From Actinernus sp. WN-2022 (taxonomy: Eukaryota > Cnidaria > Anthozoa > Actiniaria > Actinernidae): a DNA stretch of 64,000 bases. The notes beneath the pieces were generated by a model, which saw nothing but the letters and a program-made list of their open reading frames with translations, made no database searches and was not told the DNA's origin. The stretch lies in contig JAOWCC010000577.1 in assembly GCA_030867875.1 (NCBI GenBank), forward strand, positions 85,603,740 through 85,667,739, in the 5' to 3' direction. How positions within the stretch are numbered: the first letter of the stretch is position 1; every line of letters starts with the position of its first letter. The translations under genes and the position numbers were made by a program. Positions 43,279 through 55,200 of this stretch are shown here, one piece after another.

Positions 43279-46200
43279 GTAATTCAAAGAATCGATAATT
43301 AATGATACTGATGTTTTAATATAACTCATTCATGCTAAAGATTGCCCATACTGGGGCGGGACTGGACAAAGTTTAATAATAATACGTTTGACGATTTGTA
43401 GGGTTTCATGTCCATGACCATGTCATGTGTAGTATTCCTACACTTCATTTATTTATTTATTTATTTACCATGCTAGTTGGTATAACAAAAGTATCTAATG
43501 TCAAATGAGGCTGTCTTTTGGGGCCATCGTTTGCTCCTATCATTTTAATACCAACCAACATATACATGTAGCGATGTTTCGTGTTGATAAACATTGCAAT
43601 TGTCATGCTAATGTACCAACCATGATTTGTAAAGCCCGCTTTGTGTTAGGAACCAATGGATCTCTGGTTGGCACATTAATAACAATAGATGACGACACAC
43701 GAAACATCGCTATTGTAGCTGCTAATAACACAGGCAGCCCAAGCTCTGTATTTGCATTGTGTGACTGTTATTTCACAAAATTCTCAGATAAAGAAACTAA
43801 ACTTACCTTAAAGACCCTGTGTCCGAGCCCATGGTGCTTTGCGCCAATGTTATGATTAGTTTGTTTATCAACGGCTGCATAAATTAAAGGCCAGCTTTTA
43901 GGCGAACTAAAATGCTCTCGATTGTTTATAAGTTTCATAAAAGAAGTACACATACACTTGGATAACAAATTTCATAATTTCTACCGGATTTAAAAACCCA
44001 ATCGAGCCCACAAATTTTCCCTGGATACTTCGAATATGATTTTAACAGTACTCAGCAGGAAGCCAGTTGTTCTGGATTCTAATTCGATTTACGAGTGCGA
44101 CTTTTCACAACTCTGCAAGCAAACACATACTCTTGTTACCTTGTTTTTATGACTCTAGTATTGCTTAGCTGTATTTGAAGATCTCTACTTTCCTTGCGAA
44201 TGATATATTTTGAGTGCAAAATTAAATGTCATACTTGCACTCGAGTTGAACTCACGATCACAGCGAAGTAACAGCTGAACTCGGCAGATTGGAGTTTGAC
44301 CCGCGATCGTAGTTTTGGTAGCAAGACTTTCTGGACGTACTGGACGATGAAAAAAAAGGTTAAGGACATATTGCTTTCTCTGCTAATAAAAATGAAAAAC
44401 ATATACAGATAAGTCGTAACACCTCAGTGGAGCTTAGCCGTGCGAAATTATAATTACCAATGTTCTTGATGCCAGAAGTGGTTGCTTTGTGCTTTGTATT
44501 TCCAATGAAGCCCACCGGTCCCTTAGTGCAGCAAATCACCGGGAAACTCACGTAGTAGTCCTTTTGAACCACAAGTGTTGTCTTGTAGACCTAGAGAAAG
44601 TAAAATGTGGACTGCTGAAGGATTATTTGTTGAGTCATTTCCCCTCGCCGTCTCGGTCCTTTCTCCAGCATACCTCTACTCGCCACTCTAGACTGGGATT
44701 CGAAGAAATATTCGAACTAAAGTTTCATTTAAAAAAGTATATATAAATTATATACAAAAGTTAAGTTAAAAGAAAGTTAGTTAAGCATATATACAAATGT
44801 ACCTATCAATAATTACACGATGGCCCAAACTAGGGATGGATTTCGAAAGATTCGGGAGTCACATAACAACAACAACAATCTTTCTGATTTTCGTAGCCTA
44901 CGAAAATGATTTGCACGTGCAAAGCACCATGGGCTCGGACACAGGGTCTTTAAGAGTTTGTTGTTGTCCTCGTTGCAAACTCGTAGTTTCTGACGAAGAA
45001 TGAGAGGGCTTTTTCAAAGAAGTGAGTTCATTTGGAAGAGATAGGATAATGATTTCTCAAGTCTGAAAACATCTGGTGTAGGAAAAACTATCTACCTTTC
45101 ACCTGACGAAGGAAATTACGCCTATCGGACAGGTTTTCGTGAGAAAAATCAGCCTCAAGTGAATCGTGGTTTGAATTTGAGTGTGCAGCCTTTCCTTTCT
45201 TTTAGACAGAGAAGAGAGAAAAACTGTGAGAGAAATGCCCCATAATCACCATTTCTAGACCCCAGAGAAACAACAGGACAACAACATTTCTTTGTAAAAA
45301 TGTGTCGCTATAAAGTGATTCTGTCCCTGTCGGTTTCACGAGACTGTGGATAAGGTCTAAATCCTGGCCTTTATCAGCTAAACCAGTCTAACTAACGATC
45401 GTGGTAGTCTTAGCACAGGCAATCTATTTAGTCACCCCAGTGTTCGTAACACAGGCAATCTATCTATAGTTACCCCAGTGCTCGTAACACAGGCAATCTG
45501 TCTAGTCACCCCAGTGCTCTTAACACAGGCAATCTATCTAGTCACCCTAGTGCTCGTAACACAGGCAATCTATCTAGTCACCCCAGTGCTCTTAACACAG
45601 GCAATCTATCTAGTCACCCCAGTGCTCGTAACACAGGCAATCTATCTAGTCACCCCAGTGCTCGTAACACAGGCAATCTGTCTAGTCACCCCAGTGCTCT
45701 TAACACAGGCAATCTATCTAGTCACCCCAGTGCTCGTAACACAGGCAATCTATCTAGTCACCCCAGTGCTCTTAACACAGGCAATCTATCTAGTCACCCC
45801 AGTGCTCTTAACACAGGCAATCTATCTAGTCACCCCAGTGCTCGTAACACAGGCAATCTATCTAGTCACCCCAGTGCTCGTTACACAGGCAATCTATCTA
45901 GTCACCCCAGTGCTCGTAACACAGGTAATCTATCTAGTCACCCCAGTGCTCTTAACACAGGCAATCTATCTAGTCACCCCAGTGCTCTTAACACAGGCAA
46001 TCTATCTAGTCACCCCAGTGCTCATAACACAGGCAATCTATCTAGTCACCCCAGTGCTCGTTACACAGGCAATCTATCTAGTCACCCCAGTGCTCGTAAC
46101 ACAGGTAATCTATCTAGTCACCCCAGTGCTCGTAACACAGGCAATCTATCTAGTCACCCCAGTGCTCTTAACACAGGCAATCTATCTAGTCACCCCAGTG

Positions 46201-49200
46201 CTCGTAACACAAGCAATCTATCTAGTCACCCCAGTGCTCGTAACACAGGCAATCTATCTAGTCACCCCGGTGCTCTTAACACAGGCAATCTATCTTGTTA
46301 TCCCGTTGCTCTGAACACAGGTAATTCTCCCCTTTTTTTCAAAAATCGATCGGCCCTTTATCGGATGAAGCAATGTATTGTTCAGAATAATGATGTCTCT
46401 TAATTGCAGCAAGCCGTATAACTCCAATTCCACAGCTTCCTGAACCATCACCTGACATGCTATAAAAAATGATATGTTGGCCGGTAGAAAATGAAGCCCC
46501 TACATTCTACAATGGCAATATATAAAAACACAAATACACAAAATAGAGATACACATGCAATGACACATTATACTAAAATATAATAAAAATATTATCTATG
46601 CATGCCAGTACATTTACATGAACATTATTGTGAGAGTTTGAGCGGAAATTAAAAAAGAGTAAGTAAATGTGCATGATTGAGGAAAAAATGATAATCCCGA
46701 ATGGTTTATTCAATGGTCATCAACCTTTCGAAGTTTGAAGGCGTGCTAGACAAACTTTCATGCTCAAAATACCAACTTATTCTCTTCTCCAACCAGCTCT
46801 ACCACTTGATTTCTGAAGTCCTGAAATAAGGGCACACCTGGTTTGAAGTTACAGCTGTATTTGGTTATCATTAAATAAATATCCTCACCTTCAAACTTTG
46901 AAAGTTTGATGATGAATCAGGTTATGTTTGCTACACTTAGAACATCATTGTTTTGTCTCACGTGTTCACACTTAGATGCAAACAATGGTACAGCGCAAAG
47001 CTTTTGAAGTCCCTTTTTTAAAAGCCAGTCACTTACAAAAGCAGAGTTTTGTCCTTTGAAGTCCACTAAACATAGGTTGCCCAGGACTCTGATTGGTTTA
47101 GAGCTATTAAAAGAGTATCTTAAAGTAACAAGTGCAGAGAATCTTGAAGTAACTCTTTGTATTCATTACACTCAGCTTTCCAAATGGAATAAAACACTGA
47201 CAAGTGTACATGTAAGTCTGCAAATAAGAAACTCCTGACAACAAAGTGGCTAAAAACCTTTCAATTTCTAATGAGACCATAGGGGCTGATCAAAGTCAGG
47301 ACCCAGCTGATCCACAGATCGAATTGGAATTTAGTATCTTGGCTTTTGTGGATGGAGGAAAACCAGAGACGCCCAGAGAAAAACCCTCAGAGCAAGGGTG
47401 AGAGAATATGGAACACTGCACCATCCCGACTCAAAGAAATGCTGCATACTACTATTCTCTTGTTCTCTCATCAAAGAATCGCCCACAGAGGACGTGAAAA
47501 GATGCAAAAATTGATAAATGATTCATAACTGTAAAGAAATAACTCAAAAAGTTATCAACATTTCTGCTTCCCTTTGCTGTTTCCATGCAGAACAAGAGCC
47601 AATTGGTTTATTAAAGCCATTTAACACTCCACTCCACTCCAAGCAAACTCATTCCTAACACAATCCAAGCCCTAACCCAACATAAAAAGCCATTTAACAC
47701 TCCGCTCCAAGCAAACTCATTTCTAACACAATCCAAGCCCTGACCCAACATAAAAAAGCTAACCTCGGTAAACCCAAGTGCTCACTAATTTAGGGTTTTT
47801 AGGGCTATATAGTCACTAAATTAGGGTTTTTAGGGCTAAATTAATGTTCAAACAACACAGAAAAATAATGCTTCTTCAATGATCCTGTGAGCTAATTCAA
47901 ACCCTACCCCTACATTTAAAAAAACACCCTAACCGTCAACAATGGATGTTGACTAACTTAGGGTTTTTAGAGCTACATGTATAGTCACTAAATTAGAGTT
48001 TTTAGGGCTAAATCAATGTTCAAACAACATAGACAAAAATGCTTCTTCAATGATCCTGTGGACTACATTTGTAATCCAAACCCTAATCCAACATTTAGAT
48101 AAACCAAACCTCAGTAAACAAAAGTTTCCTTTTTAGAATCTTGAAAGAACTTTTTACCTAGTTGAAATTACCTGAAAAAAAAAACATTTCTGCAACATAT
48201 ATGTATACTGGCTTGCACTGGTTTTGACCAAGAAATGAAGCAAAGGAAATTAAGACTTACAATCAAAATATGATTCATTGTATTACTACATGTAAGATTT
48301 GGTTTTGGGCCACCTAGAGCAACCCACTAGTTTGAGAAAAAAAGATTTGGCCAAGTAATATGTCTCTATAACATGGGGAGCCAGGGTGGCGCAGTGGTTA
48401 AGTGCTTCGCCTCTCACCTCTGTGGCCCAGGTTCTATTCCTGGATGGGGCGCCATATGTGAGTTTAGTTTGTTGTTATCTCGCCCTTGCTCCGAGGGTTT
48501 TTCCCCGGGTTCTCCGGTTTTCCTCCCTCCGCAAAAAGCAACACACTAAATTCCAATTCGATCTGTTGATTAGCCGGGACCTAGCCCCGATCAGCCCCCA
48601 TGGTTGTTTCAGGTCTCGTTAGAAATTCAGAGTTTTTTTTTATAATTCCAAACCTGCCTATTAAAAGTTAACAGCTCTGTTCACAAAAGTCAAAGTTAAT
48701 GGTATGAATATTGTGTTATCAAGTAAAAGAACAGGCAGCTACTTTATACATCGTAATGACCAGTGGAAGCTTCTACTGAGAACCCTGTTTAGGTGAAACT
48801 TACTTTGAGTGGTCACGTTCTATATAAGGCCAAACAACATAAATGTTGTGTTTCTGGTAACCTGACCAACTTGGATTTTTTTAGGCTGACCTCAAACTTT
48901 TATTGCTATTTTCCAAGACTTGAAACATGAAAAAAACAAAAAGACAAAACTTTAAAACAATGAGAAGTATGTAAACAATGACTTCACCCTATTAGCCATT
49001 TTGGAGTTAAGGAAGGGACTGGGACCTAGTGTCAACTTAAAGTGCATATAAGCCCTGGCCAGTTATGCTTTTTTTTGACAGCTTAGACCTTAAAAGGTAG
49101 GGGAAAAAGATATATCAAAATTTTGAAATAAAAATGTTTTCATTATTTTTTTAGTGACTGAACTTCCAAATGTAGAATAATTTCCGTGCATGTTCGGGGA

Positions 49201-52200
49201 CTGGGACGAGAATAAAATGTGACGTCATCAACAGAACTCGTCTCTTCATGGATATAAAGCGTTGGCTAAATATTTGCAAAATAATTGAATAGACAACCGA
49301 GAAAGATGATAATATCACGCTAAACGTTTCGGAGAGCTTTATTCGGCAAGCCTTTAATACAATGGTGCATCAAGCGTGTTCTGTTGATTACGTCAAAACT
49401 AGACCCAGTGCCAATTTTGTAAAGTGCTCTCGTGCGCTTGATTTTCATCCACAGGCAACCCAAGACTCATTTTTGGGCAACTTTGAACAGCCGATACCCC
49501 ATAACAAATCAGTCAAATCAACTTTTTATTCCGAAATCCTTTGTCTATGGCCTCTAATCTCTTCGTAAGAAATATAATTAGCCAGGGCTTATATACACTT
49601 TAATCTGATTAAGAAATTAACTCCATCACAAGAAAGGTCACACTAAAATTAGTAAATTTACCGAGTTTTAGAATGTTTGAATAGATACGAACTGAACAGC
49701 AAGCTTTCAAAAATTGCAAAAATAAGATAGAAGGTATAGTTTTGGGGGACACCGTCCCTGTAAGCCTTGTATTCTCTCTTAATTTTGCAATTTTTGAAAG
49801 CTCGCCACATTTTTATTATGAAACCAATCTTCCTTAAAATTGGTAAATCTACTAATTTTAGTGTGATCTTTCTTGTGATAGGTTCATTTCTTAATCAGAT
49901 TAATTCTTGACAGTCACTCTGTTCCAGTCCCTTTCTCAACTCCGAAATGGCTAATGACAACAATGCAAACACAGGGTTAACTTGTAAATATGCATGCATA
50001 AAAAAGTCTCTGACCTACCTACATGTACATATAACCTGGATTTTTTTTTAGTATGTTACCAGAAACACCTAAAGAGAATTTTAAGACAGCTTATCAAACT
50101 TTCAAACAAAGTTGTGATTATGAGGAATGCAAATTTCAACACAAGATCTCAGCAAATTCTTTTGTAGAGTTAGCAAACAATAATACTGTCATGTTCATGT
50201 GCCAGTTGTTTTCCCTTGAACAGTCTCTAAACGTGCCATTGACCTGTGCTTCCTGTTTGGGTTAATATTTTGAACTACTTTTTCATGATATTATTCAGTA
50301 AAGATAATTGACTTTAATCAACTTTAGTGTGGTTGTACAATATAATATTTTTCTTGGTTTCATCATTTATGACACTGCAACATTTCCCATTCTCAGGGCT
50401 CGAAATTAAGAAAAACAAGAGCCCATCTGGGCTTACACTCGGGCCACATGAGATTGAAGATCAAATACACTTTCATTTGAAATCCTCTTAGTAATAACCA
50501 AAGTGAAGAATTATTAGCTGAATTTAGCAGTCTTTAGGAGTGGCCGGTAGCGCGGTGACTTTCATTCTCTGCTCCCCTAGTATATATGTAATTTAATATT
50601 TTTGTTTTTCTCGTATGTTGACCTTTTAATTTAAACACTACTTATTCGTTGAACACACTGCATTTGAGCAGGCATATATTCATTGTTTTGAACCCGAGAA
50701 TTAACCGTACTACCGTACTTCATGGTCCCTTTCTTTAGTAGTGGGTTGTCGGTCAGGTGATTGTAAACTCTCTTCATTTAGCACAGAAAATGTATTCTGA
50801 TGAATAGGGATCGGGTTGTCATGTAAGAAAGATGGCTCTTGAACAAACTGATTCGTTGCTAAAGCTTTAGTAGGTTGGGTAGTCTCGGAACACTGGAGAC
50901 CTTGGTCTTTCATTGTCTTCTTTTTTGTATTCTTGTTTTTTTTTTAAGTTTGAAAGTCGGATCTCAGCTTTATTATAAATATCCGCTTTCAACTCGCCAT
51001 TTTCAACTTCTAGGTCAATAATATGTGATGACAGCATCTTGATTTCGGTCTTGTATATATTATCTTGCTGCACTAATTTGTCTTCCAAATGACTGAGTTT
51101 CGTTTTGATGTGACGAGAGTAAGAATTCATTACGCATACAGTTAGGTCAGCCTCCATGTTACAAATCAAGGTCATTAAATCAGCGAGAGAGTTCTTATTG
51201 CGGGCTAACAAATATCCTCGTGAAGAATCTCAAGAATTCCGTCTCTTCCGGTTTGAATTTGACTCATGTGTATGTTGCTTTTGGAGTTTCGAGGATATGT
51301 TGATACAAAACTACAGGCTCTTGGGGTTTTTCATTGACTTGTGAACATGCAGGCTCTGTAACTTGTTTTGTTTTCTTAGTATAACATAAAGTGTTAAACA
51401 TGTTCATGTTCTCAAGCATGTCGCGCGTGACCTCTGTTTCTTCATTCATTAAGTGCTCTACTTTCATCTGTAATCTGGAAAACTCTATCTTTGCCCATGC
51501 CTTGGCACATAACTATTCCTGTTGTTAAGTAGACGTGGATGATTATAAGTAAAATCCTTCGACAGCTTGTACCGTTTCCGCTAGGTCAATATCCTCGCTG
51601 GAACGAAATAACTTGATCTCGATACTCTCTGATCCAACTTACGGTAAATTTAAATCTCTGACAGTTTTTAAGAGACTCATAACATTGGTCTTGAAGTGCC
51701 TTCACCCAAAATAAGATGTTCTCCTCGGATGTTTTAAATGCAGCACAGCGAGCCGATGGCTTATAGATTCCAATATATATTTCTTTGGCTTCAGGTCATC
51801 GTACGTGTCGTATATAAAATCAATGGCCATCTGGGTAAAAAACGCGGTCCTTCGGCTCCGTCAATAGCGCCAGTTGAAATATCCTGAGTCTGTTGGAAGG
51901 TTTTCGCACGAGTGAAGTTAAATAAAACATTAAACTGGCTTACATTTGAGAGATTAGAGAGAAAGTTCCTCGCGGGTCTTCCGCCATCTTGCTTTACTGT
52001 ATTAAATTATGTAAATAAATTAACCTGGCGATTGTTGCGTGACCAGCACAGTGCAATCTGATTGGTGTGAATTTGACCTTTAACGCATGCGCAGAAATTT
52101 TGCGACACCCAACAAAAAAAAAATATATAACGGCTTGCATTTTAAGACTCGGTGCTGCCACAGGCAGCCCGAGTAAAAAGGAGGCGTAATTTTATGCCCA

Positions 52201-55200
52201 GCTTAAACATTTTAGGCGTCATAATTCTCCAAAAAATTACGCCTAAGTGGAAAATGCTAGGCGTAAAACGAAAAAAATCTAGGCGTATTTATGCCCGTAT
52301 CGAGCGCAATTTCGAGCCCTGCTTCTATGTAGAACACACATGTACATGTAAGTACAATTTTTGTTTTCGTATTCAAGGACAGCTGAAGTACATTAGAAAT
52401 ATAATTTAGGTCTAAAATAGTTAATGTTACAGGTTTTATGGCACTACTTGCACTTTAAGGGCAAACACAATAAATGTTAATATGTTTCCAATAACAAGCT
52501 GAAGAAAAATCTTTTTTTTTTTTGCGAGTTAACCATGTTTACATTGTCATGTTCAATCAAACAGTGTTGGTGCCAAGAAGTCATTCTTTACATACAATGT
52601 TTTATATTATTGTGTTTATTTTATCTGTTTCAAGTCTTTGAAAATAGCAATAAAAAGTTTGAGGTTGGCATGAAAAGGAATATCCAGGTTGGTCAGGTAA
52701 ATCTGTAGTCCACATTAGTTCAAAATTCAAACCAATGATTGCCCTTATAAATCATTAATACAATTTGTATTCTTAGCTGTTGCAGGGTATCATACCAGCA
52801 GAAGTGAACCTCCGTTACCAACGCCAACACAAGATAACAGGACTGCCAAGACAACTGCATGGCCAGATGATGGCCTTGAGTTGGGAGATTATCCTAATCT
52901 GCCACACATCTCAGCGCAGAGAAGGCAATTCACAGGATGGTGGGACAATCAAGATAAGAGAAATTATAACGAGCCTGTGAGTATAATTATAGACCTCTAC
53001 ACAAAATATTATCATTATGTAAAAGTTTTGGCATTGTCTGTGGGCTGTAATATTATTTAAAGTGCCTATGAAATGACAAAATCGATCCCGTTAGCCATTT
53101 TGTGCAATTAAAAATCAATTTGGAGAGCACGAACCTAATTTTATTTCGTATCGAAGTCAGGCGGAATTGCCAAAATCTGATGACAATTTTTACGCCATTA
53201 AAGATATGCTAATCACATGCATGACGTCACTAGGTTTTTTGCATTTATATTCACAAAGCCGACTGCAATGATTCTATAAAAATATAATAATATGCCCATC
53301 TTCAAGGTTTCTCAAAGTATTACATATTTAAATATTTGAAAACTGGCCAAAAATGCACTTATTTTGTAGTATTTATGGCGACGAATATAAATGAGTACAC
53401 CTTGTGATGTCACGCATGTGATTACCATAATTGTCACCAGATTTTTGCAATTCCGCCTGACTTTGATACGAAAAAAAAAATTTTTTTGCTCTCTCCATGT
53501 TGATTTTTATTTGCACAAAATGACTAAGAGAAACCTAGAATTTAATAAAATCAAATAATTTACAGTGTGACGACTTCAACCGGGGCCACCCAATATAATT
53601 CAGCCAATCACAGCGCGAGTCTATTACAAAGGATCTTGAGTTCGTCCGGTTCCGAGCCAATCCAATCTGACCACATTTTCAAAATAACTCATTCGTTTGG
53701 AACTGGAATATTTTTTGAAACTGGTCAGTTATAATGTTACTAGGAGAAGTTCAACTCAGGCTTAATCGTAAGGGAGGCATCTACGACAACGGCCGTAGAT
53801 TAGGACAAATGATTCGCGAAAGAGTCTTAGACTTGGTCCACGAAGGGTTTTCTCAGCGAGACATTGCGCTGGAACTTCGAACAAGTCGTCACTTTATTCA
53901 AAACGTCTTACGCGGCTATGATCTAACCAACTCCTCCTTTCCGGCTGCGAAAAACCACAAAGGGCGTACCGTAATTTATCAAGATGCGATGGACTGTCTG
54001 GAGATAGAAAAGCTTAGTAAGCCGAGCATTTATTGTACAGAATTACAGAACAGACTCGTACTAGACGGAGTAGTTCACCCTGTTGATCTGCCTCATCAAA
54101 GCACGATAGCTAAATTTTTCAGAACTGAACTTTTGATGACGAAAAAAAGGATTCATCCTATCCCATCTGAATGCAAAACTGAAGCCGTCGAGGATTACAC
54201 AAACTTTTACCTTGATCAGGTTAGCGATTTGAAAGTTTATTCACTTCATTTTTTTGACGAGTCCAGTGTTATAAAAACAACGATGAACAGGCGATACGGG
54301 AACGCACCAATTGGACAACCCGCGTTTGAAACCCAGCGGTTTGCATCGAATGCGAACTTTACTATAAATCTTTTGCACTCGTGCCTTGGTGTTGATTATG
54401 TTGACGTTATTGACGGTGCGTCAAACGGAAACGAACTTCTACTTTTCTTCGAGGAAGCAGTTGGTATCACGAAACGCGACGGATCAGTTATACTCGAGAG
54501 AGGTGATACAGTAATTATGGACAACTGTCCGTTTCATCATGGACGAACTGAAACTATTTTGAGAGACCTGCTTGCTGAATACGGAGTTCACCTGTTATAT
54601 CAACCACCCTACTCGCCTCACTTGAACACATGTGAACTTTGTTTCCATCAGGTTAAAGCTTTCCTTAACCGTCATCAGGTGCTTGCTGAACATGAAACTG
54701 AAATTGCAATCTACGAGGCGTGCAGCCGAATTTCGGCGCATAATTCGATGGGATATTTTAGGCATTGCGGGTATCTGTTGTAAATTAGTATTACGATGCA
54801 CAACTTATCACTGCTAACTTTACTGTTATAGGTGTTGGCTGGTAATTTGCTTCAGTGACCACAGACTAATAACTGTAAATAATATTATAAGGTGTAAAGT
54901 ATTATCGGATTGACCTGTTGAACTATAGAGGCGCGGAGATACGAAATTTATCTTCGAGTGTTGATGAAATATATTACAAGTAAGCGGTAGATTTCTCAAC
55001 ACAAGAAGATAAATTTGCATCAGAGGCTACAAGCGGTCATTCAGTCACACCCGCCCTTTGACTTTGGTGGACGTCAATCAAACAAAACAAGGAGTTCTTC
55101 AAAGGCGTCGAGTTTTATTTCTACTCGGCGGTTCTGTTCTTTAGTTTTCTTTGACATTTCCAAGACTTCTTCTGAGAACTGTACTAAAATCTGATGCTTA

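Noticed and set aside
45478..46314. 278-residue open frame (LVTQAIYLVTPV repeats)
   Set aside because: It is the translation of a 36-base minisatellite; there is no start context, no family resemblance, and the frame exists only because 36 is divisible by three.
47785..48010. Telomere repeats (TTAGGG)
   Set aside because: TTAGGG appears only within a TTAGGGTTTTTAGGGCTA phrase in two diverged duplicates; no tandem TTAGGG run exists.
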